NCBI RefSeq assembly: GCF_036227125.1
Contig: NZ_CP109435.1
Coordinates: 7,068,001-7,132,000, forward strand
Length of the DNA: 64,000 nucleotides
Origin: Streptomyces sp. NBC_01485
GTDB taxonomy: Bacteria; Actinomycetota; Actinomycetes; Streptomycetales; Streptomycetaceae
Direction: 5' to 3'
Shown: in pieces, positions 9,397 to 17,856 of the stretch
How positions within the stretch are numbered: the first letter of the stretch is position 1
Layout: every line of letters begins with the position of its first letter
The notes under the pieces: generated by a model
Seen by the model: the letters and a program-made list of their open reading frames with translations, nothing else
Database searches by the model: none
What the model was told of the DNA's origin: nothing
Made by a program: the position numbers and the translations under genes

Positions 9397-9858
9397 GGGG
9401 ACCTCCCGGGTGGTGCCTGCCGACGTCACGTGCGTCGCTGCTTCCGCTAGTCGAGTGTGGCCTGCCCGGGTGCAGCCTGCCACAACCTTGCCGAGTTGCC
9501 CGGCGTGTCGGGCACAGGTCCTGCGCCGTCGTTATGGCACGGTTACCTATTCACCACGCTAAGTGACCAAGGCCGTCACCCTGTGCAACTAGTCCCCCTC
9601 CGGACGTTCCGGCGAGGCCCCGGACATCCTGGCGGGAGACCGGGCTCAGGGCTCGCAACAGTACTCCATTTGGGCCACGTGCGTGGATTGGCGCGCCACT
9701 CAACTTCTGGCAAGAGGTGGGACTTGACTGTCCGTGGCGCCCTTTTTGCGTGCCTGCGCGAGGCCGCCTTCACGTGATCTCCCGAAACGGAAGCAGTCGC
9801 TTCGTTCGTACGTATCGTCCGGCCGTACGTCCCCGCGCGCCCCCTCCGGCGGGGTCCG
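9397..9858. other. Intergenic region upstream of sepH
   Basis: A 462-bp gap holds the sepH control region (minus strand) and the end of the lactone oxidase transcript. An imperfect hairpin near 9784-9810 (GAAGC AGTC GCTTC core) could terminate the oxidase gene. No convincing small gene or strong promoter was recognised. Confidence 0.4.
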
Positions 9859-11178
9859 CTACGCCCCCAGGACCCGCCGCAAGTAGTCGTTCTGGAACCG
9901 GCGGTCGGGATCCAGCCGGTCCCGCAGCTCCGTGAACTCGCCGAAGCGCGGATACACCCCGGCGAAGTACTCCGCGTCCCGCGTGTGCACCTTGCCCCAG
10001 TGCGGCCGGCCCTCATGGGCGGTGAAGATGCGCTCGGCGGTGGTGAAGTACCCCTGGTAGGGCGTGCCCTTGACCATGTGGACGGCGATGTACGCGCTGT
10101 CGCGGCCGGAGGCGGTGGACAGGGTGATGTCGTCGGCGGGCGCGGTGCGCACCTCCACTGGGAAGCTGATCCGCAGGCCCGAGCGCTCGACCATCGTCTT
10201 CAGCTCGCGCAGCGTCTCGGCCACGGCCTCGCGCGGGACGGCGTACTCCATCTCCACGAACCGCACCCGGCGCGGAGACGTGAAGACCTTGTAGGGGATG
10301 TCCGTGTAAGTGCGCGCGGACAGGGCCTTGCTGGAGACCCGGGCGATCGTCGGGATCGTGGCGGGCACCGCCCGGCCGACCCACTGGGCCGCCTGGAAGA
10401 CGCCGTTGGAGAGGAACTCGTCCTCGATCCAGCCCGTGACCGGGCTCACCGGCCTGGCGGGACCGGCGCTGCGGTTGTTGCGCTTGGTGTTGGTGCTGCC
10501 CGTGTGCGGGAACCAGTAGAACTCGAAGTGCTCGTTCTCGGCCCACAGTTCGTCGAAGTCGGCGAGGACCTTGTCGAAGGGCATCGGCTCCTCGCGCGCG
10601 GTGAGCAGGAAGACCGGCTCCACGGCGAAGGTGATCGCGGTGACGATGCCGAGGGCGCCCAGGCCGATCCGCGCCGCCGCGAAGACATCGGGGTTCTCCT
10701 TCTCGGAGCAGGTGAGCACCGAGCCGTCCGCCGTGACCAGCTCCAGGCCCCTGATCTGGGCGGCGATCGAAGCGGACTCGCGGCCGGTGCCGTGCGTGCC
10801 GGTGCTGGTGGCCCCCGAGACCGTCTGCTCCATGATGTCGCCCATGTTCGTGAGCGACAGCCCCTCGCGCGCGAGGGCCATGTTGAGTCTCTTGAGCGGT
10901 GTGCCGGCCTGGACCGTGACGGTCATGTCGTCGCGGTCAATGTTGCGGATGCCGGTCAAGAGTTGAGGGCGGATCAACACCCCGTCGGTCGCGGCGATCG
11001 ACGTGAAGGAGTGGCCGGTGCCGACCGCCTTCACCGTCAGCCCGTCCTCGGCGGCCCGGCGCACGGCCGCGGCCAGTTCCTCGACGGAGGCGGGCATGAC
11101 CTCCCGCGCGGGGCGTGCGGTGACATTGCCGCCCCAGTTACGCCACGTGCCGTTCTTCCCGCTCGCTGTGCTGCTCAA
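9859..11178 (-). CDS. FAD-binding D-arabinono-1,4-lactone oxidase-type oxidoreductase
   Basis: A 439-aa member of the VAO/L-gulonolactone oxidase family, which oxidises aldonolactones or alditols with FAD. The N-terminal FAD domain carries GTGHSFTSIA, where His56 lies at the position of covalent FAD attachment in relatives. The C-terminal ALO domain ends in HWGKVHTRD and a DPDRRFQNDYLRRVLG signature. Its start overlaps the end of the MFS gene by 41 bp, so the two are co-transcribed. Streptomyces alditol oxidase is a related alternative; the true sugar substrate is unknown. Confidence 0.87.
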   Translation of the reverse strand: MSSTASGKNGTWRNWGGNVTARPAREVMPASVEELAAAVRRAAEDGLTVKAVGTGHSFTSIAATDGVLIRPQLLTGIRNIDRDDMTVTVQAGTPLKRLNMALAREGLSLTNMGDIMEQTVSGATSTGTHGTGRESASIAAQIRGLELVTADGSVLTCSEKENPDVFAAARIGLGALGIVTAITFAVEPVFLLTAREEPMPFDKVLADFDELWAENEHFEFYWFPHTGSTNTKRNNRSAGPARPVSPVTGWIEDEFLSNGVFQAAQWVGRAVPATIPTIARVSSKALSARTYTDIPYKVFTSPRRVRFVEMEYAVPREAVAETLRELKTMVERSGLRISFPVEVRTAPADDITLSTASGRDSAYIAVHMVKGTPYQGYFTTAERIFTAHEGRPHWGKVHTRDAEYFAGVYPRFGEFTELRDRLDPDRRFQNDYLRRVLGA

Positions 11179-12400
11179 CGGTGCCTCCCCGCCCCGGTGC
11201 CGGCCTGCTCAGCCGGCGGTACCCCAGGAAACCGACCGCGACCGCGACGGCTCCGGACACCGCCGGAACCCCGTACCCGGCCCGCGCGCCGGACGAGTCG
11301 ATGACCCAGCCGGCGATGGAGGACCCGAGCGCGACCCCGACCGCGAGCCCGGTGCTGATCCAGGTCATGCCCTCGGTCAATTGTGCGCGTGGTACGTGCT
11401 CTTCGATGAGGGACATCGTGGTGATCATCGTCGGAGCGATGGCCAGGCCCGCAAAGAAGAGCGCCACGGCCAGGAACGGCAAGTTTCCGACCAGTAGGAG
11501 GGGGATCATACTCACGCCCATCATGAACACGCCCAGCAGCCAGCGCCGTTCCGGCGACCCCTTGAGGCGCAGCAGGCCGAACACGAGCCCGGCCGCGCAG
11601 GAACCGGCCGCGTAGAGCGCCAGGACGACACTGGCGGCGCCCTTGTGGCCCTGCTCGTCGGCGAAGGCGACGGTGACCACGTCGACCGCCCCGAAGATCG
11701 CCCCGGTCGCCACGAACGTGGCCACCAGGACCTGGAGTCCGGGCGAGCGCAGCGCCGAACCGCCGCCGCGCTGCTCGCGCGGGTGCGGCTGCGGCTCGGT
11801 GGCCCGCTGGGCGGTCAGCCAGAAGACGCCGACGGCGAGGAAGCAGGCGGCCAGCAGCGGTCCCGCCTCCGGGAACCAGACGGTGGACAGGCCGATGGAG
11901 ATGATCGGCCCGAAGATGAAGCACACCTCGTCCACCACGGACTCGAACGAGTACGCCGTGTGCAGTTGGGGCGTGCCCCGGTACAGGGCCGCCCAGCGGG
12001 CCCGGATCATCGCGCCCAGGCTGGGCACGGTACCGACACCGGCGGCGCTCACGAACAGCACCCAGTCCGGCCACTCGAAGTGCGCGGCCAGCAGCAGCCC
12101 GGCCGCCGCGGCGAGCGCGACCAGCGTCGCCGGGCGCAGCACCCTGCGCTGCCCGTGCCGGTCCACCAGGCGCGAGATCTGCGGCCCGAAGGCCGCGGCC
12201 GCCAGCGCGATGGTCGCCGACAGCGCGCCCGCGAGCCCGTAGCGCCCGGTGAGCTGGGAGACCATCGTGACCACGCCGATGCCCATCATGGACAGCGGCA
12301 TCCTGCCGAGGAACCCCGCGGCGGAGAAGCCCTTGGAGCCGGGGGCGGCGAACAGGGCGCGGTAGGGGCTCGGCACGGGGTCTCCGGTGGTCCGGTTCAC
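11138..12400 (-). CDS. MFS transporter
   Basis: A 420-aa major facilitator with about 12 hydrophobic segments and the cytoplasmic loop motif RLVDRHGQRRVLRPA between TM2 and TM3. The C-terminal half repeats the pattern around LRLKGSPERRWLLG. It looks like a drug or metabolite exporter of the SetA/DHA type, but the substrate is not readable. It is the first gene of a pair with the lactone oxidase and diverges from hemH; the shared 212-bp control region contains an iron-box-like dyad. Confidence 0.87.
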   Translation of the reverse strand: MNRTTGDPVPSPYRALFAAPGSKGFSAAGFLGRMPLSMMGIGVVTMVSQLTGRYGLAGALSATIALAAAAFGPQISRLVDRHGQRRVLRPATLVALAAAAGLLLAAHFEWPDWVLFVSAAGVGTVPSLGAMIRARWAALYRGTPQLHTAYSFESVVDEVCFIFGPIISIGLSTVWFPEAGPLLAACFLAVGVFWLTAQRATEPQPHPREQRGGGSALRSPGLQVLVATFVATGAIFGAVDVVTVAFADEQGHKGAASVVLALYAAGSCAAGLVFGLLRLKGSPERRWLLGVFMMGVSMIPLLLVGNLPFLAVALFFAGLAIAPTMITTMSLIEEHVPRAQLTEGMTWISTGLAVGVALGSSIAGWVIDSSGARAGYGVPAVSGAVAVAVGFLGYRRLSRPAPGRGGTVEQHSEREERHVA

Positions 12401-12516
12401 GCGCGCGTGGCGGCTCGGCGCGACGTGAAGGAAGGCGGCTCGGCAGGGCTCGGTGCGGCGTGCGGTGAACCCGGCAGAACCGGTAAGGCGTGACTGCAGC
12501 TCATACAGCTTACGAA

Positions 12517-12532
12517 GTTAGGCAACCCTAAC
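12517..12532. promoter_or_regulatory. Partial DtxR/DmdR iron-box-like dyad
   Basis: GTTAGG-CAAC-CCTAAC is a symmetrical 16-bp site. It matches the inner part of the actinobacterial iron box (TTAGG then CCTAA with the right spacing), but the outer left half-site is lost; about 13 of 19 positions fit the consensus recalled. It lies between the divergent MFS gene and hemH, 80 bp before the hemH start. Control of haem synthesis by iron is plausible but not shown. Confidence 0.5.
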
Positions 12533-12612
12533 GCACAAGGGCGTACGGATGACGCGCCCCGACCGACCCCCGCCGTTTCCCGGCTGTCAGAGGCGGGTGG
12601 CAGGATCGACCC

Positions 12613-13752
12613 ATGCGAGACGAGCACGATGCCACCCCCTACGACGCCCTGCTCCTGCTCTCCTTCGGCGGCCCGGAAGGCCCGGACGACGTGGTCCCGT
12701 TCCTGGAGAACGTGACCCGCGGGCGCGGCATCCCCAAGGAACGCCTCAAGGAAGTCGGGCAGCACTACTTCCTGTTCGGCGGGGTCAGTCCCATCAACGA
12801 CCAGAACCGCGCCCTGCTGGACGCCCTGCGCAAGGACTTCGCCGAACACGGCCTGGACCTGCCGATCTACTGGGGCAACCGCAACTGGGCCCCGTACCTC
12901 ACGGACACCCTGCGCGAGATGGCCGCCGACGGCCGCCGCCGCATCCTCGTCCTCGCCACCAGCGCCTACGCCTCGTACTCGGGCTGCCGCCAGTACCGCG
13001 AGAACCTCGCCGACTCGCTGGCCGCGCTGGAGGCCGAGGGCCTCGAACTGCCGAGGGTCGACAAGCTGCGGCACTACTTCAACCACCCGGGCTTCCTGGC
13101 GCCGATGATCGACGGCGTCGTCGAATCCCTCGCCGACCTCCCCGAGGACGTCCGCGCGGGTGCCCACATCGCCTTCACCACCCACTCGATCCCGACGGCC
13201 TCGGCCGACAGCTCCGGACCGGTCGAGGACCACGGCGACGGCGGCGCGTACGTGCGACAGCACCTGGACACCGCGCGGCTCATCGCCGACGCCGTCCGCG
13301 AGCGCACCGGCGTGGACCGTCCCTGGCAGCTCGTCTACCAGTCCCGCTCCGGTGCCCCGCACATCCCGTGGCTGGAGCCCGATATCTGCGACCACCTGGA
13401 GGAGCGGCACGCGGCCGGCGCCCCCGCGGTCGTGATGGCCCCCATCGGCTTCGTCTCCGACCACATGGAGGTCCTCTACGACCTCGACACGGAGGCGAAG
13501 GCCAAGGCGGAGGAGCTCGGCCTGCCGGTACGCCGCTCGGCCACCGTCGGCGCCGACCCGCGCTTCGCCGCCGCGATCCGCGAGCTCGTCCTGGAGCGCG
13601 CCGCGCAGGAGAGCGGCCTGGAGGTCACCCCGTGCGCCCTGGGGGCGCTCGGCGCGAGCCACAACCTGTGCCCGGTGGGCTGCTGCCCCGCCCGCGCCCC
13701 CAAGCCCGCCGCCGCGGGCGCCGACACCCCCTACGCGGGAGGAGCGGCGTGA
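12613..13752 (+). CDS. hemH: Ferrochelatase (coproporphyrin ferrochelatase type)
   Basis: It inserts Fe2+ into the porphyrin in the last part of haem synthesis; actinobacteria use the coproporphyrin-dependent route, so cpfC is an equivalent name. The 379-aa protein has the N-terminal LLLSFGGPEGPDDV motif, the metal-inserting His in IAFTTHSIPT and the acidic FVSDHMEV segment. The C-terminal Cys set (Cys341, 353, 357, 358) fits the [2Fe-2S] cluster known in actinobacterial ferrochelatases. Its stop overlaps the GTG of the inositol phosphatase gene by four bases (GTGA). A partial iron box lies upstream. Confidence 0.95.
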   Translation: MRDEHDATPYDALLLLSFGGPEGPDDVVPFLENVTRGRGIPKERLKEVGQHYFLFGGVSPINDQNRALLDALRKDFAEHGLDLPIYWGNRNWAPYLTDTLREMAADGRRRILVLATSAYASYSGCRQYRENLADSLAALEAEGLELPRVDKLRHYFNHPGFLAPMIDGVVESLADLPEDVRAGAHIAFTTHSIPTASADSSGPVEDHGDGGAYVRQHLDTARLIADAVRERTGVDRPWQLVYQSRSGAPHIPWLEPDICDHLEERHAAGAPAVVMAPIGFVSDHMEVLYDLDTEAKAKAEELGLPVRRSATVGADPRFAAAIRELVLERAAQESGLEVTPCALGALGASHNLCPVGCCPARAPKPAAAGADTPYAGGAA

Positions 13753-14564
13753 CCGACCCCCTGCACACCGAACTCCTCGTGCTCGCCAAGGCGGCCGCCC
13801 GCCGGGCCGGTGAGTTGCTGCGGGACGGCCGCCCGGCCGACCTCGCGGTCGCCGCCACCAAGTCGAGCCCGATCGACGTGGTCACCGAGATGGACATCGC
13901 CGCCGAGAAGCTGATCACGGGCCTGCTCTCCGAGCACCGCCCCGACGACGGCTTCCTCGGAGAAGAGGGCGCCTCCAGCGAGGGCAGCAGCGGCATCCGC
14001 TGGGTGATCGACCCGCTGGACGGCACGGTCAACTACCTCTACGGGCTGCCCACCTGGTCCGTCTCCATCGCGGCCGAACAGGACGGCGAGACGGTCGTCG
14101 GCGTCGTCGAGATCCCGATGCGCGGTGAGACGTACCACGCGGTGCGCGGCGGCGGTGCGCGCGGGACCGGGGCCTGGGAGGGCGAGCGGGTGCTGTCCTG
14201 CCGTCCGGCGGCGCCCCTGGATCAAGCCCTGGTCTCCACCGGCTTCAACTACGTCACCGAGGTCCGCGCCCACCAGGCCGACGTCGTGCAGCGGCTCATC
14301 CCGCTGCTGCGGGACATCCGGCGCGGCGGCTCGGCCGCGGTCGACCTGTGCGACGTGGCCGCCGGCCGCCTCGACGGCTACTACGAACGCGGCCTTCACC
14401 CCTGGGACCTCGCCGCGGGCGACCTGATCGCCCGGGAAGCGGGCGCGCTGACCGGTGGACGGCCCGGAGAGCGCCCCGCACGCGATCTGACGGTCGCGGC
14501 CACGCCCGGCGTCTTCGAGCCCCTCCAGCGACTCCTGGACGACTTCGGCGCCTGGCACGACTGA
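13749..14564 (+). CDS. suhB: Inositol monophosphatase family protein
   Basis: A 271-aa Mg2+-dependent phosphatase of the IMPase/SuhB family. Metal-site motifs appear in order: the Glu in FLGEEGAS, WVIDPLDGTVNY (Asp-Pro-Leu-Asp-Gly) and the C-terminal HPWDLAAGDLIAREAGA. Substrates could be inositol-1-phosphate, histidinol phosphate or similar. The GTG start overlaps the hemH stop (GTGA), which implies translational coupling. A strong hairpin follows 21 bp after the stop. Confidence 0.92.
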   Translation: MTDPLHTELLVLAKAAARRAGELLRDGRPADLAVAATKSSPIDVVTEMDIAAEKLITGLLSEHRPDDGFLGEEGASSEGSSGIRWVIDPLDGTVNYLYGLPTWSVSIAAEQDGETVVGVVEIPMRGETYHAVRGGGARGTGAWEGERVLSCRPAAPLDQALVSTGFNYVTEVRAHQADVVQRLIPLLRDIRRGGSAAVDLCDVAAGRLDGYYERGLHPWDLAAGDLIAREAGALTGGRPGERPARDLTVAATPGVFEPLQRLLDDFGAWHD

Positions 14565-14585
14565 GCCGCCCTGGCGCGGACACGT

Positions 14586-14622
14586 GGAAGGGCCCCGGCG
14601 CTGGATTCGCCGGGGCCCTTCC
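14586..14622. terminator. Hairpin after the inositol phosphatase gene
   Basis: A perfect 15-bp stem (14586-14600 with 14608-14622) around a 7-nt loop. It can serve hemH-suhB on the plus strand and the small minus-strand gene that ends at 14652. Confidence 0.87.
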
Positions 14623-14651
14623 GTCGTGCGCGGGAATTCCGTAGGAACTGC

Positions 14652-14825
14652 TCAGACGCTTGTCGCGCCGACCTCGACACCGTGCTCGGCGGCGAGGCGG
14701 CGCAGGTCGTCGAGCTCGGCCTGCTCCACCTCGGCGAGGAAGTCGTCTCCCTCGTCGCGAGCCCGTGTCAGGTCGGACTCGGTCGCCCTTATGCGCTGCA
14801 GAAGTCCTGCGGTGAATGCGTCCAT
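14652..14825 (-). CDS. Small hypothetical protein, 57 aa
   Basis: A 57-aa charged, helical protein (MDAFTAGLLQRIRATESDLT, then many Asp, Glu and Arg) with no Cys and no membrane segment. The heptad-like pattern suggests a short coiled coil. A GAGGGGG ribosome site lies eight bases before the ATG. It stands between suhB and cutR, pointing away from cutR. It resembles small conserved Streptomyces proteins next to cutRS, but no function is known to me. Confidence 0.75.
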   Translation of the reverse strand: MDAFTAGLLQRIRATESDLTRARDEGDDFLAEVEQAELDDLRRLAAEHGVEVGATSV

Positions 14826-15240
14826 GCTGCGCCCCCTCGTCCTGGGTCGTGGGTCGGTGGCACGGGGGTGTGCCGGTTGGGAAGGGGCGATCACGTCTGC
14901 GAACGGGTGCCCAGCGCTGCCTGCCGGGCGGCGACGGTGCCGGACACCCACGCCCACTCTGCGGCAAGCGGAACGCGGCGTACCACATGGTGCTGTGGCA
15001 CATGCAGAGCGTGATCGCGGGGTGTAAAGCCGTCCTCCCCCCGCTCCCTTCCACGGAAACCTCAACCCGACGAGAAAATCTCGCATTCCCGGGCTTCACA
15101 CCGGTCCTTCATCTGCCGCGCACCCGTCTTACCGCCGACTTATGGCCGAAACGGGCAGGATGGAGGCCACACTCACCAGGACTCCTGCCCATGTGCGCTC
15201 ACGGAGCGCTACGCGGGTGGACAGAGGAAGGACAAGCGAC
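14826..15240. other. Control region before cutR
   Basis: The 415 bp between the small gene and cutR hold both promoters. A GGAAGGA-type ribosome site at about 15226-15232 sets the GTG start of cutR. The frame of cutR is open upstream to 15142 but reads as arginine-rich non-coding sequence. No clear operator was seen. Confidence 0.5.
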
Positions 15241-15894
15241 GTGCGCGTACTCGTCGTCGAGGACGAGCAGCTGCTCGCCGATGCGGTGGCCACCGGACTG
15301 CGCCGGGAGGCCATGGCCGTCGACGTCGTGTACGACGGTGCGGCCGCCCTGGAGCGCATCGGCGTCAACGACTACGACGTGGTCGTCCTCGACCGCGACC
15401 TCCCCCTCGTGCACGGCGACGACGTCTGCCGCAAGATCGTCGAACTCGGCATGCCCACGCGCGTGCTGATGCTCACGGCGTCCGGCGACGTCAGCGACCG
15501 GGTCGAGGGCCTCGAGATCGGCGCCGACGACTACCTCCCCAAGCCCTTCGCCTTCAGCGAGCTGATCGCACGCGTGCGTGCCCTCGGCCGGCGCACCAGC
15601 GTGCCGCTGCCGCCCGTCCTGGAGCGGGCCGGCATCAAGCTCGACCCCAACCGCCGCGAGGTCTTCCGCGACGGCAAGGAGGTCCAGCTCGCGCCCAAGG
15701 AGTTCGCAGTCCTGGAGGTCCTGATGCGCAGCGAGGGCGCCGTCGTCTCCGCGGAGCAGCTCCTGGAGAAGGCCTGGGACGAGAACACCGACCCGTTCAC
15801 CAACGTGGTGCGCGTGACGGTCATGACGCTCCGCCGCAAGCTCGGCGAACCTCCGGTGATCGTCACCGTCCCCGGTTCCGGCTACCGGATCTGA
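15241..15894 (+). CDS. cutR: Response regulator CutR
   Basis: An OmpR/PhoB-type response regulator of 217 aa, the length known for Streptomyces CutR. The receiver domain has the acidic pair in VVEDEQ, the phosphorylation Asp51 in VVLDRDLP and the Lys in YLPKPF. The winged helix at about 130-215 ends in VTVMTLRRKLG and VPGSGYRI. GTG 15241 is chosen because of the upstream GGAAGGA site and the usual family N-terminus. It works with CutS, six bases downstream, in the response to extracytoplasmic protein-folding stress; the older link is to copper and actinorhodin production. Confidence 0.94.
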   Translation: MRVLVVEDEQLLADAVATGLRREAMAVDVVYDGAAALERIGVNDYDVVVLDRDLPLVHGDDVCRKIVELGMPTRVLMLTASGDVSDRVEGLEIGADDYLPKPFAFSELIARVRALGRRTSVPLPPVLERAGIKLDPNRREVFRDGKEVQLAPKEFAVLEVLMRSEGAVVSAEQLLEKAWDENTDPFTNVVRVTVMTLRRKLGEPPVIVTVPGSGYRI

Positions 15895-15900
15895 TCCGCC

Positions 15901-17148
15901 GTGGCATCGACGCCCGCGCCTCCCCAGACGCCCCCGAAGCCCACCTGGGACCCCAGGAGGCCGCAGCCCGCGCTCCCGTGGCTGCGCCCGACCATCCGCA
16001 TACGCCTCACGCTGCTGTACGGCGGCATGTTCCTGATCGCCGGCATTCTGTTGCTGTCGATCATCTACCTGCTCGCAGCGCAGGCCATCAGCACGGGCAA
16101 CCAGCCGCCGTTCAAGATCGTGAGCGCCACCGGCGAGGTCAAGGTCGCCAGCGCCGGCTGCCCCGCGGTCACCAACGAGACGGGCCTGGCCCAGTTCAAC
16201 TCCGTGATCAGCGCCTGCATCGACCACCAGCGCCAGGTGACCCTGGACAACCTCCTCAGCCGCTCCCTGCTCGCCCTCCTCGGCCTCGCGATCATCGCCT
16301 TCGCCTTCGGCTACGCGATGGCCGGCCGTGTGCTGTCGCCGCTGGGCCGGATCACACGCACCGCGCGCGCGGTGGCGAGCTCGGACCTGTCCCGCCGTAT
16401 CGAGCTGGACGGCCCGGACGACGAGCTGAAGGAGCTCGCCGACACCTTCGACGAGATGCTGGACCGCCTGCAGCGCGCCTTCACCGCCCAGCAGCGCTTC
16501 GTCGGCAACGCCTCGCACGAGCTGAGAACACCGCTGGCGATCAACCGCACGCTGCTCGAAGTGCACCTCTCCGACCCGGGCGCGCCGATGGAGCTGCAAC
16601 AGCTCGGTAAGACGCTGCTGGCCACCAACGAACGCAGCGAGCAGCTCGTCGAGGGCCTGCTGCTGCTCGCCCGCAGCGACAACCAGATCGTCGAGCGCAA
16701 GCCGGTCGACCTCGCGGAGGTCGCCGAACAGGCCGTCGACCAGATGCACGGGGAGGCGGCGGCCAAGGGCGTGGTGATCCGCGGCGAGCAGAAACCCGCC
16801 GTCGTCCAGGGCAACGGCGTCCTGCTGGAGCGGATCGCCCTCAACCTCGTACAGAACGCCGTACGGTACAACGTGCCGGACGGCGGCTGGGTCGAGGTGA
16901 CCACCGACGTCCAGCACGGCCAGGCGGTTCTGGTCGTGTCGAACACCGGGCCGGTCGTGCCGGCATACGAGATCGACAACCTGTTCGAGCCCTTCCGCCG
17001 GTTGCGTACGGAGCGGACGGGTAGCGACAAGGGTGTCGGGCTCGGCCTGTCCATCGTGCGCTCCGTGGCCCGGGCGCACGGCGGCCATATCGCGGCACAG
17101 CCGCGCGAGGGGGGTGGGCTCGTGATGCGGGTCACTCTGCCCGTCTGA
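15901..17148 (+). CDS. cutS: Sensor histidine kinase CutS
   Basis: A 415-aa membrane kinase paired with CutR. Transmembrane helices lie at about 38-62 and 118-142, enclosing a sensor loop of about 55 residues that holds two Cys (AGCPAVTNE and ISACIDHQ). A HAMP domain follows, then the H-box ASHELRTPLA with His206 and the ATPase N, G1 and G2 boxes (NLVQNAVRYN, GVGLGLSIV). The outside Cys pair suggests thiol/disulfide sensing, in line with proposals for CutRS in secretion stress. The GTG start follows the cutR stop by six bases. Confidence 0.94.
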   Translation: MASTPAPPQTPPKPTWDPRRPQPALPWLRPTIRIRLTLLYGGMFLIAGILLLSIIYLLAAQAISTGNQPPFKIVSATGEVKVASAGCPAVTNETGLAQFNSVISACIDHQRQVTLDNLLSRSLLALLGLAIIAFAFGYAMAGRVLSPLGRITRTARAVASSDLSRRIELDGPDDELKELADTFDEMLDRLQRAFTAQQRFVGNASHELRTPLAINRTLLEVHLSDPGAPMELQQLGKTLLATNERSEQLVEGLLLLARSDNQIVERKPVDLAEVAEQAVDQMHGEAAAKGVVIRGEQKPAVVQGNGVLLERIALNLVQNAVRYNVPDGGWVEVTTDVQHGQAVLVVSNTGPVVPAYEIDNLFEPFRRLRTERTGSDKGVGLGLSIVRSVARAHGGHIAAQPREGGGLVMRVTLPV

Positions 17149-17222
17149 GATCATGTCGCCGACACACGCGAGGATGTTCGCTTTGCGCTGAATTTTCTGG
17201 GCCTCGACCGGGCCTGGTCGTG

Positions 17223-17236
17223 TGTGATCGATCACA
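17223..17236. promoter_or_regulatory. Perfect palindrome TGTGATCGATCACA
   Basis: A 14-bp perfect dyad, 75 bp beyond the cutS stop. The TGTGA...TCACA half-sites resemble Crp/Fnr-type boxes, but the spacer is 4 bp instead of the classical 6. It could regulate the gene at 17547 or be chance. Confidence 0.35.
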
Positions 17237-17288
17237 AGGGCGAATTTCCGGCCATCTACTCTCCGTGATCATGATTGCTGCCCTAAAG

Positions 17289-17307
17289 CCCGGAAAATCC
17301 GGGTTTT
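17289..17307 (+). terminator. Intrinsic-type terminator after cutS
   Basis: The stem CCCGGA/TCCGGG (17289-17294 and 17298-17303) with an AAA loop is followed by TTTT. It is one of the few U-tailed hairpins in the window, 140 bp past cutS. Confidence 0.65.
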
Positions 17308-17546
17308 CGGGGGTCCTGATCACGGGAAGTACACGGTGAGACGCCTTTGAAGTGCGGCATTCGGACCGTGTACGGTCCCGATCGCCATCCAAGCCGATCA
17401 CTCGTGAGGAGTCCGGTTGGGTGTCGATTGAGTAACAGACCTTGATGTGAGGCAAAATCTCCGCCTCGAGGCGGGCACAAGTCCGGCCTCTCACGCGTTA
17501 CGTGCGCTGGAGACACCGCAGAGACACCCAGAGGGGGAGAGGCGAA

Positions 17547-17843
17547 ATGGCTACCGATTACGACACCCCACGCAAGACCGACGACGACGTCGATTCCGAC
17601 AGCCTTGAAGAGCTGAAGGCACGGCGGAACGACAAGTCGGCCTCGGCCGTGGACGTTGACGAGTTCGAGGCCGCAGAAGGCCTTGAGCTGCCCGGCGCAG
17701 ACCTCTCGAACGAGGAGCTGGCCGTCCGGGTGCTGCCGAAGCAGCAGGACGAGTTCACCTGCATGAGCTGCTTCCTGGTGCACCACCGCAGCCAGCTGGC
17801 CCGGGAGAAGAACGGCCAGCCGATCTGCCGCGACTGCGACTGA
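17547..17843 (+). CDS. DUF4193 zinc-ribbon protein
   Basis: A 98-aa acidic protein (MATDYDTPRKTDDDVDSDS) with a C-terminal zinc ribbon: CMSC, a 20-residue spacer, and CRDC at the very end. DUF4193 proteins are near-universal in actinobacteria and have no settled function; the N-terminal acidic part followed by a ribbon recalls RNA-polymerase-associated small proteins, which is only an analogy. A strong purine-rich ribosome site precedes ATG 17547. The next gene follows after 13 bp. Confidence 0.9.
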   Translation: MATDYDTPRKTDDDVDSDSLEELKARRNDKSASAVDVDEFEAAEGLELPGADLSNEELAVRVLPKQQDEFTCMSCFLVHHRSQLAREKNGQPICRDCD

Positions 17844-17856
17844 GGAGGGGTCGGCC

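Larger units (their letters stand above)
17149..17546. other. 398-bp gap between cutS and the DUF4193 gene
   Basis: Relatively AT-rich for this genome. It holds a perfect 14-bp palindrome at 17223-17236, a small terminator at 17289-17307, and the long leader of the DUF4193 gene with a GAGGGGGAGAGG ribosome site just before its ATG. Confidence 0.6.
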
